Shown: one piece after another, positions 25,000 to 38,420 of the stretch
Numbering within the stretch: position 1 is the first letter of the stretch
Layout of the letters: each line of letters starts with the position of its first letter
Assembly: GCA_030141605.1 (NCBI GenBank)
Contig: JAQGDQ010000185.1
Coordinates: 1 to 64,000, forward strand
Direction of reading: 5' to 3'
From: Tubiluchus corallicola
Lineage: Eukaryota > Priapulida > Priapulimorpha > Priapulimorphida > Tubiluchidae
DNA length: 64,000 bases
Position numbers and translations under genes: made by a program
Notes under the pieces: model-generated
Seen by the model: only the letters and a program-made list of their open reading frames with translations
Told to the model about the DNA's origin: nothing
Databases searched by the model: none

Positions 25000-27940
25000 C
25001 ATTCTCGCAGCTACCCATAAGGGTGAGTATGTGACGATCTGAGAGAAAGTTTTGCAAAACGATGACGTCACATTTTGTTATCGCACAATCTGGATCAAAG
25101 TCGAAAATTTGCAATTATAATCATTCGCATTTTTAGTATTTTGTTTAATTTAATAATTTATTAACATTGAATTTCAGCTTATTAATGAAATGAATTTAAA
25201 TCGACGAAACTACTTTTGTTCTTTAAACAAGTGCGCTTTGTCTCTATATTCAATGATTTGCTCATATCGTCTTTCTCTGCTTGCAGTCTGGCAGTAAAAA
25301 TATTAAGCATATAAAGCATTTGCACCAAATATTTACGGTGTATCACATTGGAGGCGATTTTATTACTACAATCTAACAAACATCAGAGCTGCATTTATAA
25401 AGGATTAATCAAGTTTTTCAGGTTTGAATATTCCTACACTGGAAGTATAATTACATCCGAATTGAATTTGCAGCACGTTAAAGGGCTAGAAAGAAAGTGT
25501 GTTTATAGTACCATGTGCCGTACAATGAAAGTAAATGATTCTGTTGTAGTTAATATTTTAAATAGTGTCGTAAACTTGCATTCGCTAATATGGATCAAGT
25601 TGGAGAGAGAAGCTATTTGTACAGTAATTTTATTGAACTTTGCAATTGGTCTGTGTAAATATTGATATGCCTTTTGAACTTATAATTTTTTATATAATTG
25701 TATTTTATGCTATATGGAAGAGAAATTTGAAATAGATGTGTGTCTATCTATCATACTATCAAACCCATGCCACATACTGGGTTTTAAATTATTGTTAAAT
25801 TAATTCGTATTTTCCTTAGCTCAGTGATAAAAGCGTTTCTTATCATAATTTTCCTTACTTAACAAGTAAAGAAAACAAAGAAAATTAAGTAAATTGAAAC
25901 AGTTGTTCCCTGAAAAAAGAGAAAGAGCAATCCAGTTAATTGTAGAATTGTTGCTTGCAGCCAAACTACTGTTGCTGACTGTACTGAGTCAAACCTGTAG
26001 TATGCAATATTTACACTAAGACTCAAAAACTGCAAATCAATGCATATAAATACGTAATAAATCGTTCTTATTCAAATGACGCTTTTTATCGTGGTCTCCA
26101 ATATCTGATAATTCTCCTGATTAATGAATTATTCGAGACATCTTGAAGCCTAAAAGCCGTCTATTCATTATGCTGTATAGCAATTTCTAACATTGGAACA
26201 GCAATTTTATGCATCTCAGTACATCCATTGCTTTACACAATGCTTACAGTCTGAGTCCAATAAAGGATTTTGCCAGGGGATTTTCTAAGGTTGGTGAACT
26301 TTACTGATATTGAAAGTATTACAATTCCGTTGCGACTGGTGGAATATATTAGAATTGGCAATATAATTGTGACTTAATAGATACGAAAATACCCGGGTAA
26401 TAAATAGTATATGGTTCTAATGAAATTCTTTTACCCGCAAATTTTCCAAAAAAAATCCAATAATAAACAATCCAGTAATAATTGCTAGATAGTGAGAAAA
26501 CAGTAAGAAACTTATTTTGTCATACATATTAAAAAACACATCAAAAAAGAAAATTTTAGAGTCATGTAGAAATACTTGACGTAGTTAATTTATATTTTTC
26601 ACATAATTTTAAATAAACGTAGTTAAAAAACGTAGAGTAATGAAATGTGTTATAACAATTAATTTTCTATATGATTATCATGTTTATTCATCGAATTTGG
26701 GAGGGGAGGGACTTTGTATGTGTATTAGTTTTCATCCTCCCTACATTTCAAAAAGTATCGGGCGGGCTTATCCAAACTACCTAATATACTTTATTCGTGC
26801 AACTATAATTGTATTTTATGTACTCATGTTTTTATGTATTTTATGAAATGGGAAATAAATTGTTTACTTACTAATATGTTTGCTGTCGTCTATAGGTTTT
26901 TAAGATAAGAAAATGTATTTATTCAGGATAAACTTGATTGAGCAAAGCTCGTTTACAAGTACGTCCCGATTGGTGGTTGCAGTACTTTAAAATTAAGAAA
27001 AACAAATACATATAAGTACAAAAACATAAAAGTTACAAGCATACACAAAATCGCCAAACAGTGTGTAACTTATATGTAAAGAAAATAAGCAAAAACGCAG
27101 AAAAGCTAAGATTAGAAAATTGAAGTAGCTGAAAAATAATGGTCGTATAATTAAACAGGCAGGAATAATAGCGAAAACAATAAGCTGCGCACTTATTGCA
27201 AATTTAAATCAGAATTTAAGCAAGAAAACTATTTACATTTTATAAACAACAAATGTGAAAAGATGTTCACGAAGCTGCGAATAACTTACATACAGAAAAA
27301 GGACGACACCAACAACCTAAGATCCCTGTGAATATGAGAATCTGCCAGCATTGTGACAGCCAACTGACAAAAATCATTTTTTGTTTTATTGCTCTTTCTA
27401 CAATCGGTTAAGACAAACTTTTTATTCTGTTATAACAGGCATCAATTGCAATTTCACTAACTTGAACGATAATGAAAAGCTAAAATTCCCAGTGGGCTAG
27501 CGACTGCGATATAACCAAAGTAGTTGCCCATTACATTTTTTAGTTAAAAAATGAATAAATAATACTAACATGTAAATATTTATAGTATTATTTATTGTTT
27601 TTTCATGATACGCTAACTGTCTATACCTAAATTATGTATATTTGTTGTTTGTTATGTGTTTTTTGCTGTTATAGCTATAGTGTAATAGCTGTGTTTTGTA
27701 TTTTTGTATTTTATTGTTGCTTTGTTGTACGTGTGTCATTGTAACGTAATGTTTATATGCCAGTAAAATTCTTACAAACTGTAATAATAAAAAACAGAAA
27801 TGTAAATGTAAATTAAAGCAATAATAAAAACATTTACATTAGAAGTCAACTAGCTGGCATGGGGAATTAGGACTGCAACCTTGAAAATAGGGGCCGCTTT
27901 AAACATTTTTCCTGAATTCGTATTGCGCGCATTAACAATT
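25000..27940. other. AT-rich stretch with LINE-like 3' tails
   Basis: 26640-26880 ends GAAATGGGAAATAAATTG, and 27560-27840 ends with AATAATAAAAAACAG-type sequence, both resembling LINE 3' UTR ends. 26905-26950 on the minus strand (CAATCAAGTTTATCCTGAAT then AAATAC) looks like the end of a minus-strand copy. No reverse-transcriptase residues are visible here. The 105-codon frame at 25348-25665 has no recognised domain. Confidence 0.3.
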
Positions 27941-27950
27941 TAGGTACACA

Positions 27951-28002
27951 GAAAGCTGCGACCGAGCTTTCACTGAGAAGAAACCATCATGGTTTCATCT
28001 CA
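27951..28002. other. Two adjacent hairpins
   Basis: GAAAGCT (27951-27957) pairs with AGCTTTC (27965-27971). Immediately after, TGAGAAGAAACCAT (27974-27987) pairs with ATGGTTTCATCTCA (27989-28002) with one mismatch and a one-base gap. The patch is GC-richer than its flanks. It could be a transposon end, a structured RNA or a protein-binding palindrome. Confidence 0.55.
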
Positions 28003-28004
28003 GG

Positions 28005-31000
28005 GCAAACCCAGCCTTCGAACGATTAGGTAGCATAGAATCTGCTGGCTTTAAAGTTCTTTTGGAAGTTACCTACTAGGCTAGTGATCCAGTAGTTTTT
28101 GAAAACGTTTTCTGTGCATTTAATCTCAAAAACAACCAGTAGTTCGGCAGTTTTAATAATTGTGCACCGCACGTGCTAAACCCGCCCCAATGTGAAAATC
28201 TGAAGCAGTAGCAATCTGGTCGAGTTTTTGTAAGATATATATTATTCATGGTCAGGAAAATTATGATGCGTCTTTTTCTGATCTGTGAGGATTATACTTC
28301 AATATAAAAGCAATTCGTGCAATCCGAAGTAACATGGAAAACGCATTTTATTACTGTTGAATTTACTCAATTGTACAAGACGGGCGAGTTGAGGATTTGA
28401 ATAATGTATGCCGATATTAGCGATCATACAATATTTATGACAATAAATCATCAGATATCGCAAGCAGAAAGTGCTGAATTCGGGGATTTCATCAAGTGTC
28501 GCCGACTAGAGTGAGAAACGAGCTATTGTAGCAGACTGCCAAATCTGACTGCGAGTTTATTGAGATGTGGAACCAGAACTGTCATGGTTATAATGAAGGT
28601 GTTATGTACTTTTAACTACAGCCTTAATTATAAATACGGCTTTCTTGTAGATATCAGAAATCACTTTTTGCTCGATACGGTGACTTTCAAAAGTTTTTCA
28701 AATTTTTATCAGATGGCGTTGAATTGCGCTTGAAGACGTGTGGGAGTAAAACACATTCGTGATGAGAAATGAAATATAATATTTCGTTTCTGCTTTCTTG
28801 TGACTTGCTGACTTGGTTACAAGGGCTAAATCACTCAACTGTATTTAAAATGGAGCTGCTAATTATTATTACGCATGACAAAGGTGCCTATTAGTGAATT
28901 TCTGTAATAAGTATAGTTAATCAAGTAAAAATAAATTAAAACATAAATAGTAAGGTAAGCCGACGCTTGGCAGACCAAAAAAAGGCAGTAGAATGAGAGA
29001 CAAAGAAGCAACAGTAGACAAACAATTAGCAGAAGGCGAAACAAAAAGCAAGTCAAAATCAAAAGCAATTTCAACTTTTTTAACCATACAATTGTCAAGT
29101 GACCCTATCCCAGGCAAGTGTTCTGTAAATTTCTTGACTGTTGTTACTATAGTTCTAGAGGAAACACTCAAAGTAACGCACTTTGGCTCTTATCTAGGCC
29201 CTTAATTTTTAACCGGTACATATCTGCCTTGCAGTAAGTAAATTCCAGTGAAAAAAGTTTAATTTAACTCGAGCCCTATGAGGAATGAAATGATAGTCGA
29301 AAAACTGATCGACGTTCCTTGACGTTTTAGCGAGGTCACCGTTCACCACACGTAAAGGCCCCTACCCCAGGTGTTCATCCTGCAAGTTTCGTAACTCTAG
29401 CCCTCAGTCTTTGTGAGTTAACATGAATTAAAAAGTGGTAAACTAGATCGCCATGGGTTCTCCCTATATACCCTTCCTTAGCATACGCGGACAAAAAGCA
29501 GGGCGACCCAATGCAAATTAAGGCGGAAATACTGGTAAACGTCAAGCAAATATGAGAAAGTCAATATAATGGCGATTGCTAATCAGTTACTTATCATTGA
29601 ATAAAGTTAAAATAAAGTTTAGTCTGCCTGTACCGATAAGGGATCTCCCTACTGTGAAATAAAAACAACCCAACGTTATTAAATTTATTTATTATTGTTT
29701 TAGAACATTTATAATTTTTTCCATTTTGCAAAAATATCCAATCATAAAATTTAGAAATTGTAATAAAAAAACGAATATACATGTATATACGATACCTGTT
29801 ACCTATTTCATACATGTTTATACCTGTAACATATTTCTTACAACTTTGCGACAAAGTATTGATATGTAATACCTGAGAGAACCAGAAAAACAGGAAGCGA
29901 TTAAAATTACACAAACTTTAAATATATATCCAATCAAGATGTGAACTGAAAGAATATACTTGGAACAACTACAACATTGTAATTCAGATTATTTCCTTTA
30001 GACCGGTGGTTAAACTAAATATTTTGAATAATTGTGAAAAAAGCGAAAGAAATATAAAACTTGGTATAACAGTTCTCCAGACTATATTCAGATATTCACT
30101 CTATCTTTGTCAAAGTGCAAGATAGCCGCCAAAAACAAAAATGTCAATCGAAGTTGACCAAATTGTTCTTAGAAGTAGGTGATGCATTTCAGAAATGGAG
30201 CTAAGACGAAAAATGATACCACCCAGAATTCAAGATGGCCGCCAGTATTAATATCCAAATTTTAATAACTTCATTTATAACACTAGAAAGCTGTTTTTAA
30301 GCTTTTCTAGGTGAGAAACTCAATGGATTTGCAAACCTTTTGGTATTTATTGGTAGCTTATTATTGCAAAATGCTAATGTGGCGATTATTGTGGAAGCCA
30401 AAACATTAATATGGTGATAGCACGGTGCATTATGCAACCATAAACAACATGTGTAGATGTTTAGTCTTGCAGAAACTTTTAAAAAATTTCAAAATTATGA
30501 CTCCGATTTATCGTAATTGTGGTGCGTCTAACGTTTCTAGGTTGCAAGTGACGTGCTTGCAAATTGTCCATATAAGAAACAAAATTAATTTTACAACATT
30601 GGTATAATTGACGGAAAAGAAAGGGCGTCCATACAGGCGTACATTACAAGTATAAGCCTTATAAATTGTTAACAGACATTTTTGTCATTTATGTAGAAAG
30701 ATCATGTTAAGAAATCCCAATGTATTTGTTACTCGGGAGCTTAATTTCTGCAGCAAAAAGAAAATTTAATATTTGTAGAAACAGTTATCGCCAGATTGGT
30801 ATATCGTGGTTTGATGTTACAGTACACTACCTATAGTTCGATAAGAACTAAAGTAAAAAAAACAATTAAATTATTTATCAAAGCACAACAATATAAGCAA
30901 GCTAATGAAAAGATTTAGTTTACAATATTACATTCAATTTTAAACACTTTCGCCATGCACCACCATGACCATGTTTTAGTAACATAATCATCTAGACTAA

Positions 31001-31165
31001 AAAGTGCACAGAGAATGGATTTTTTGAAAACCAAATCTGAACAAAACAAAATCATGCAGCTTTCAAATTAAGCCGTTTTACAAACCTAAAAGTTTTGTCA
31101 TCTTTTTACGCAAAGTGTTTGAATTATGAAGCCAGTGTGACTGCACTGCTCGGATATATTTTTCT
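28005..31165. other. Non-coding stretch
   Basis: No gene recognised. AAGATRGCCGCCA occurs twice in the same orientation (near 30120 and 30232), with related sequence around each, suggesting a diverged short duplication or two regulatory sites of YY1 type. Confidence 0.4.
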
Positions 31166-31169
31166 TTCT

Positions 31170-31531
31170 TTCAGTGTACATGCGCGCATGCTTTTCATAT
31201 TCATACTTTTCTAATACTTTCCAGACTTCCTGCGTCGACAAGAGATCTGCAGTGCGCATGCGTGCCTTCAGGATGTTTATATCGGCGGGTTTCTCTCACA
31301 CAGGATGACCGCCAACGCGTCGAAGATGCGATGTTCGTGTTTTGAGAGTTTAAAGTTTATCGGAAAACATTTGGCGTGAGAGATAATCCTACCTCTCAGA
31401 AATAGCTGATACATTTTTACTGTGTGGCGTTACTGTAGGACCAACTGAATCAAGTTTCACCAAATAGACACTCAGAGAAGGCATCGGATCACACCACCGT
31501 AGAAGAGAGAAAAATTTTCTATAGCGTGAAG
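31170..31531 (+). promoter_or_regulatory. Candidate promoter and non-coding first exon
   Basis: TGCGCATGCG (31253-31262) fits the NRF-1 palindrome common in animal housekeeping promoters, and TGCGCGCATG lies at 31191-31200. CpGs cluster between 31230 and 31350. TTTATATCGGCG follows near 31276. Downstream, 31290-31531 is a moderate-GC stretch ending GCGTGAAG|GTAGGACG, a good splice donor. A short upstream ATG frame (ATGACCGCCAACGCGTCG...) closes after 24 codons, so the exon would be mostly untranslated. No following coding exon is recognised. Support is motif and composition only. Confidence 0.35.
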
Positions 31532-31534
31532 GTA

Positions 31535-34320
31535 GGACGCGAATTCCTCCAAAAAGCTCGTTACAATAAAAACGTACCTATGCACGTATTGTCTGGTAGT
31601 TAAACGTTAAATAAGGTGGAACAACTCTCAAACTATCTAAACTCTCCGCAAAAATAGCTTTTACAATTTGCAAGCACAATCAAACGGTTTCAGGACTTTC
31701 AAAATGGCTTCAAATGCTGCTGGTAATATTAATACCTGGTAACTTACTGGTAATATTAATACCGAAAGTGCACATCACAGTAATGACAGGATTTCTGACG
31801 TTGTTCCTTTGTGCACGTATTGGTAGGTGGTAATGAACCCCAAATTCCCAATGGCTTCATGCTACTCTCATACCATTCCATTTTTACATGTCACTCTGAT
31901 TTTTACTTATTTTTTTACAGATTTTTAACTTTCTATTATAGTTGCCCAGAGCACAAGGCTAATTGGTAAAAGAAATGTTATCATAGAATTTAGTTAATAG
32001 ATCAAAGCGAACAATGATTTTTTGTTCTATTGAAACTTTGAAGACATCGGATTAATATTTGCAAGGTTTCCCGACTTTATTATCTTATCCGTATTTAATA
32101 AGCTACTTGATCATATTGCAAATTCTTTTTATTATTTTTTTGTCGAAAGTTGTGCATTTAGACATTCTTTCACATAAGCTTTATTTTTTCTTTAATTAAA
32201 GTGTTAGTCAGTTATAAAATCCATTAACGAAGTCATCAAGGCTTTTTATATGTTTTGTAAATTAATGCTCAGTATTAAGCTTTTGATAACAAAATTATTA
32301 CAGTTTAATAAGCAGAACAAGAAATTTTGTGTCATTATGTTTTTCATTGATCTTCCGATTGGTACAACGTATATGGCCTAAAACCTACTTCATATTTAAG
32401 CGCCTAAATTTCTGAACCAGCTTAAGGGCTCGGCGTTTCAACGCCTGGCTGGAAACAGGCATGTTGGTTTTGGATCGAGTTGTAATTCTCGTGAAGTTCT
32501 GGCGTTCGGTGCCTGAACCTTTCCACGGCGATGCATTTATACAAGCTTAAAACATTTATAAACGCTATAAACGCTATATAAATTAATATTGCGAGTAATA
32601 AAGGTACAGAAAGATGCAATTACCTGGGAGATATTTTAGCGATATTAACTTCTCTTAAACGTGGTTATTCTACTTCATATTTAACTCACAAATAGATGAG
32701 CGATAACTGTATACTTTGCGCGGATATATAGAATTGATGTACACGTAAATTTTTATAACTTTTAATAATGCTCTGATTTATAAAGCAAAAGGTTACTTGA
32801 TAGTTTACGTGCAAATGGCTGTTCAAATGATCGCTTAAGTGTCATTCTCGTTGTCACGATGATCAACGGCAGTTCTAATCGCGTTGCACATAATCTATCG
32901 ATGGAACTCGATGAAAGCCGAAATTGCCCGCAGAATGACATTGAAACCCAGATTTTTTCAAAATTGGTAGCATTTAAATTCCGCAAAACCAAATTTTGAA
33001 ATGACATCTATAGAATAAACAGGCGCGTGAATATAACATCATTCGTTCGTTATCCATTTGCCTGCTTATTCGTCAAGCGATGACGTCACGCTTATTTGTA
33101 GTGACCGCGCATATTCCCAGTGATCTTTGGCCAAATATTAAACCCTGATTTTTGAACAAAGTTTCAAGTTTCAACTTTATTCTAGACTCAATATGCACTG
33201 TGAAATGAATTTCTACAGAGCATTGAAGTGTCGGCGCTTTTTTCAGCTTCACAGAACGCTTACCTATCATTTTCAGCAGGAAAAACAACAATAAACGTAG
33301 CTCTAGATGGTAAGCCAAGGTTTGAATTGCCAAAGGTGTTTTAGCTACATTTGCTGCATTAGCACTTACATACACTCCTTCAAAGAATTAATTAAAGAGG
33401 GCAATTTATCAAATGAAGTTCTCTAGAAGCTCTTCTGGGAGCGATAACTCAGCTATTTTTCACGAGGTATGGCGTAGTTTAATTTAGGTTAATCTTTGGC
33501 TCATTTAAGGTTTGGCTAAACACACCTTGTCCACTCAGCTATTCCCTACACCTATGGTGCTTTACATTTCACACATATGCTACTTTGCACTCTGTTTAGA
33601 CAATTTTATGAAACCACTTAGCTAAATGGCTTCAAACTCTTAATCTCAAAAGTTAAATCAGTTAAATACCACGTCTTAAGACCACGTAATTAAGATTATC
33701 TGATAATACAAGAACAGTCGTTGCAAACATGCTAGATGATTTCGGGTATGGAACCATTTGTTTGGAGCTTACATAAATGTCGCTTTACGACATTTTTATC
33801 CGCGAGCAGTGCATTTCACTATTATGATAGCCAGCGAGTTTAGTCGTCAATGTCGTCCACGTTTAATTCGTGTTAACTGGCAAACGCAGAGTACTAGGTC
33901 AAAAATCTTGTAGGGATGGCACGTGGTATGTGAACAGTGACCCACACTAAAGAGTCAAAGACATGGGACATCAGTCATTTCGAGTCATAACATTGACTAA
34001 CTGGAAAACTATAGTACGCAGTGTCGAGAAACTTGCGAGGTAAATACCTGGGGTAGAGCCTCAAACAATGGTATGGTTAAAAACTATGATTGCTTTACGG
34101 CCCGAGATTGGAGCCAAAATACGAAAATTGGGGAAAAACTGGTCTGTTACACATGAGTAAACAGCTATGGCTAGGCGTATTCAAGTAATAATTAGTCCAA
34201 CGCACACTGTCACACATGTGCGGTAAAATCCTTGACATGAGTTTTTGAGAGTTTTGACATGAGTAAAACACATATGACCAGGCATAGTCAAGTCATAAGC
34301 GCGGTCCTGCATCTAAATTC
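31535..34320. other. Non-coding stretch with short repeats
   Basis: TGGTAATATTAATACC occurs twice at 31719-31763. A minus-strand LINE-like tail, AATAAAGTTGAAACTTGAAA, lies near 33160-33185. A diverged pair ACATGAGTAAA...CTAGGCGTATTCAAGT and ACATGAGTAAA...CAGGCATAGTCAAGT lies about 107 bases apart (34151 and 34258). No gene seen. Confidence 0.4.
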
Positions 34321-34328
34321 ATTCAGGG

Positions 34329-34589
34329 TTGTTTAGCCTTGAATTGCTTAACCCGATTCGCTGTTTTCTTTGTTTACTCTGGAGGAACTGCGACAATAAC
34401 CCAGAACGCGACAACCTACAAATTAATGAATTTCTGGACACGTATAAAACACTGACGAGCACTTTACGCAATTACCTCTATGCGACGAGGTTTTGCTATG
34501 TCGTAATTGGTAAACACGATGCAATTTGTTCACGGCAAATAACAGATATCCAGAGTCACAGCGGCGTAGACGGGCAAAACTCAAATTAA
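34329..34589 (+). other. Unassigned 86-codon ORF
   Basis: The sequence around NNPERDNLQINEFLDTYKTL faintly recalls the C-terminal NNP-x-F-x-Y region of P-element/THAP9-type transposases. Other hallmarks of that family are absent, and a frame this long is common by chance here. Confidence 0.15.
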
Positions 34590-35382
34590 CCTGCCTTGCA
34601 TTCACTTTTTAAACCAAACACAGAATCCCGCTACGCGCTTTAAAGGGATAAATTTTAATGCCGTTTTACGTGTAAGCAAGTACATATTACCGTAATTACA
34701 TTTAAAAACTAAAACCAAGTATTACAATTTACATTATAGTAGATGAATTTAATAGATATGATAGCTGCTGCCGTTGCCTTTACAAGATGCATAAATACGG
34801 CTCTTTGACACTTAAATAAGTTGAGGAAATTAAACATATTCAGTCAAACGTAAAGACGCTTTTGATCGTTCCAAGATAGGTCAAACAGCCTTTAAGTCAG
34901 CCTTAGTATTTAATTGTGCTTTCTGCATAGAATTTCCGTGCATAATAAATTTACCCATTGAACTGCTATTCGCTTAATCCACAATATAGAGGTAAAAGCA
35001 CCTTTATGGATTGCGGGTAAAGCTTTTGGTGTAGAACTGGTGATAAGAATCCTCCTATTTTGCAATTCGAACTCAGAACCCTACTTCAGCCATTATATTG
35101 AAATATAAATAATTTTATGACAAAGATCATCTGATTATGCTGAAGGTGAAATGCTTGTTTTTTTTTCACTTATACACCGTGCAATTTCATTTTCTTCGAT
35201 ATCATCTTTCAAAATTCAAAAACATGACACTTCTTGTCTATCCTTGCCTCGTAAAAAGAGATAAATAAGTTTATCTATTATTAAAATCAAAAGCTTGAAC
35301 ACAAAACAAGACAAAAACTACAAAAACATAAAAAAATAAGCAAGGTAGAACGTACAGCGACAAAAAATATTTGAAAATAACC

Positions 35383-35646
35383 TATACTATACTATACTAT
35401 ACTATACTATACTATACTATACTATACTATACTATACTATACTATACTATACTATACTATACTATACTATACTATACTATACCATACTATACCATGCCAT
35501 ACATACCATACCATGCCATGCCATACCATGCCATACCATGCCATACCATACCATACCATACCATACCATACCATACCATACCATACCATACCATACCATA
35601 CCATACCATACCATACCATACTATGCTATACTATACATACCATACT
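35383..35646 (+). repeat. Pentanucleotide satellite, ACTAT then ACCAT units
   Basis: About 20 near-perfect ACTAT units (35383-35480), a mixed zone with CCATGCCATAC, then about 14 ACCAT units (to 35618), and a return to ACTAT at the end. The 92-codon frame through it is a translated repeat (YYTIL and YHTIP units), not a gene. Confidence 0.95.
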
Positions 35647-35649
35647 TGA

Positions 35650-36775
35650 AGTTTTTTAACCTATCTTTTGTGTTTTGGTAAAGGGCATTTGAGATGGTGG
35701 TGAGTGCTGTGTCTGTGAGTAAATACTTCTGGCAGTAAAGTATGGATTACAATTCTGTGATTTGAATGTGGCCAAATTTTTGCAAACATTTTCACGGCAA
35801 GTAAATAAAGGTTGAGGTTGGTCAATACTAAAAAGTAAACGTTTTCAGTGAACGTTTTTGAGCAGTATCCATCAAGCCGGTAAAGTTTTGGGAAAGAATT
35901 ACAGCATAAAAGTACAAATTGCAAAAATTTAAAAGAATATGAATGGCAAAACACGCTGCAGTATAACAAAGTTGTTCGTGTACTGACATTTATTTTTCTC
36001 CACCATGCATAGCGTTTTATGGCGTCAAAATATAGATGTGATAAAATCGAATCTATGGCAAAATGAAGCATCTTTGCAGCTTGCCAGAAGTAGTTGTCGC
36101 CTACATATGGACATGTGAATTTTAGCACTAGTCCCAGGTGTCTTTATTGAGGTTTATGGCAACCAGGAACTGCAGTAAAGTTTCGCTTTAACTCTTCAAC
36201 TACCAAAATGCAAAACGTTACCCTTATCCGGCTACAATTATTTACCCAAATTACATGAACTATAGCCTCCTCCATGCATAGTAACCGAACTGTTAATAAA
36301 AATTGTTATGGCTTTAGAAAGATAAGAAAGGAAGGAAAATGCTATTTTTTGGGCACACCGTACCACTTTTTATTGATGAGACAACAGATGGAACATGGAT
36401 AAGCTGTTCTATAATTAAAGGCGCTCTAGCAATGAAAGGCGACAGAAAAGTAAGTAATTTTATAAAAACTTTACTGCAGCTGTGACAACTGAATTACTTT
36501 CTCAGCAAAAGCTTTTAGTGACAAAAACGCCTTCGTCAGGCTGCGTATAAGTGGCAATTTAGTGGAAGTGCTGTATGCAACGTTTACAGTTGGCACTGCG
36601 CTCAATCTCAGTAGTGTCATGGTCATTGTCAACGTCACCACCGTTGACGCTGTTGTTGTGTTCAGCGACACTTGCTTCCAACAGTATAATTATGGTTTTT
36701 AAGCTTTTACAGACTCGGTATCCACGTTTTGTTATGCTGTGTCAATACGATTCTCAAAATTGTTATTGACAAGTA
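35650..36775. other. Stretch with a long but unremarkable ORF
   Basis: A 155-codon minus frame (36128-35661) is the longest non-repeat frame in the window. Its composition (clusters of C, F, S and H) looks random, and no domain or splice structure supports it. Confidence 0.3.
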
Positions 36776-36779
36776 AAGA

Positions 36780-37160
36780 TATTATTTTCTTTCTTTATGT
36801 CATTATCATTGCCATCATCCTAGTTATTCTTTGTCATCAGATATTTATTTCAATTGTCTTAATTGTTTTACTGTAATTACCATCATCAGCATCTCCACTA
36901 TTATTGTCATTGTTATTCCCACCAATATGTATTGGGTGTTCTTCACCATCATCATTCTTATCTTCATTTTCAGTACCACCATCGTAATCTTTGTAGGCAC
37001 CATCATTTTCCTTGTAGTTGTCGTCATGATTATCATGATTACATTGCTATCATCAGCTTTCTAATTGTCATCATGATAGCATTATCAAGGTCTTCGCTGC
37101 CACTATCATTGCACTCACCATCATCAGATTCATCGTTGTCGACATCATTATCACATCGTC
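36780..37160 (+). repeat. Degenerate CAT/ATT-rich low-complexity stretch
   Basis: ATCATC, ATTGTC and CACCATC-type triplets dominate. Overlapping frames rich in I/V/F (plus), Y/H (plus) and M/T (minus) are all by-products. Confidence 0.6.
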
Positions 37161-37164
37161 CTAA

Positions 37165-38415
37165 ACAGTGTTCCTTCAATAACCAGTACAAAGTTAAACA
37201 AGTAAACGATTCGTTAGCGATTTCCTGTATATAAATGAAAACTGGTATTGAAATGATGTTGTGAATGGCAATTGGTTAGTAAATGGTTATTACAATTATA
37301 ATAAGTTCTTAAAATTTGATGTAACAAATCTTGTACAAGTTGGATGTCAAAAAAGCAAAACGTCTTGTAAATCAGCAATTGCAAAAACACATAGCTCTAC
37401 AATTGCGAACGGATAACATGTCACCGTGACATAAGGTTGACACTACGATACGATCCTGGAATGACATCTGCTTCAGTTTTTAATTAATAAATTGCTGTTA
37501 CCATTAGTAATATTTTCTTTTGGGAAAAATAATTAATAGCAAACCAAGTTAGATCACGTCGCTAGGGTCACAGGTGTAATGAACCAGCGTTATTTTATAA
37601 TGCATTATGCCATCAAAAGGCACCGCTTTTTGTACATTTACATAAACGTGGCTGCGGCGCAATTGACTATAAACTAAACAAATTTTGATGACAGGATAAA
37701 ATGACAGGAAAGAAAAACAACACCGTCGTTACATAACATTTTTATGGAGTTAGTGACACGTGCCGCTGAGCTTAATAAGTTGTTTCTGGTGGTGTTAATA
37801 CAACTTTATACGCCTCAACGCTGATCAGAGTATGACCTTATTCCGCTGCTGGTTCTGATTAAGAAATTTACACTAGGGGCGTTTAAGCCTAATCACAACA
37901 TTAAGGAAAATATTGGAACAAAACTGCTGAAGCGGCAATGCTGTACCCTGTGTGTTTGGTCGCAATAACAGTGCAATGATTTGCGCCGCTAACGATGATT
38001 TAGAATTGTGCATAAATAGAATGGAATATTTGCAGTGAATTATTCACATGTGTTGGTTAATAATGAATTCACCCACATGAAGGAAGCCATACCCTGTGTT
38101 ATGCCTTGCAGTTTCGTGTTCACATGAATTCTCTGCGATACTGGAATTTGTAACCTAAAGTTCATTCCACCGATTTAGCACTTCTTCCACGTTTATTAGT
38201 CGATTTATATTTAAGTTATATGTAATAATTGTCCAATCAGTAACTCATTACTAACCCCTTCATTTATTATTTAAACTAAGCTGTGGTTCTTTTGTACAGT
38301 TTTTTATTTTGTGTGTATAGTTTTATAATCTGAATCACTTATCTGTTTTATATAGTTCTTTATGCACTGATCTAAATCTAAAAAAAATTAAATCCATACA
38401 AGTGTACTTATAATT
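37165..38415. other. Non-coding stretch
   Basis: No gene or repeat recognised. Confidence 0.45.
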
Positions 38416-38420
38416 TATAA

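Noticed and set aside
25348-25665. 105-codon plus ORF
   Set aside because: No domain, AT-driven composition, and several ORFs of this length are expected by chance in this base composition.
25815-25860. TTAGCTCAGTGATAAAAGCG resembling a tRNA A box
   Set aside because: No B box at a suitable distance and no cloverleaf pairing.
32422-32619. 65-codon minus ORF with a hydrophobic start at a GC-richer patch
   Set aside because: The hydrophobic part is plain AT-rich DNA and the GC-richer part has no recognisable motif; could be an exon but nothing supports it.
35060-35095. Minus-strand GAGTTCGAATTGC resembling a B box
   Set aside because: No A-box partner at proper spacing and flanks are ordinary; probably chance.
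35371-35649. 92-codon ORF with YYTIL/YHTIP units
   Set aside because: The pentanucleotide satellite has no stop in this frame, giving a five-residue protein periodicity without biological meaning.
35661-36128. 155-codon minus-strand ORF, the longest without a simple repeat
   Set aside because: Composition is irregular with C/F/H clusters, and there is no domain or splice support. In about 64 kb of AT-rich DNA read in six frames one such frame is not far beyond chance.
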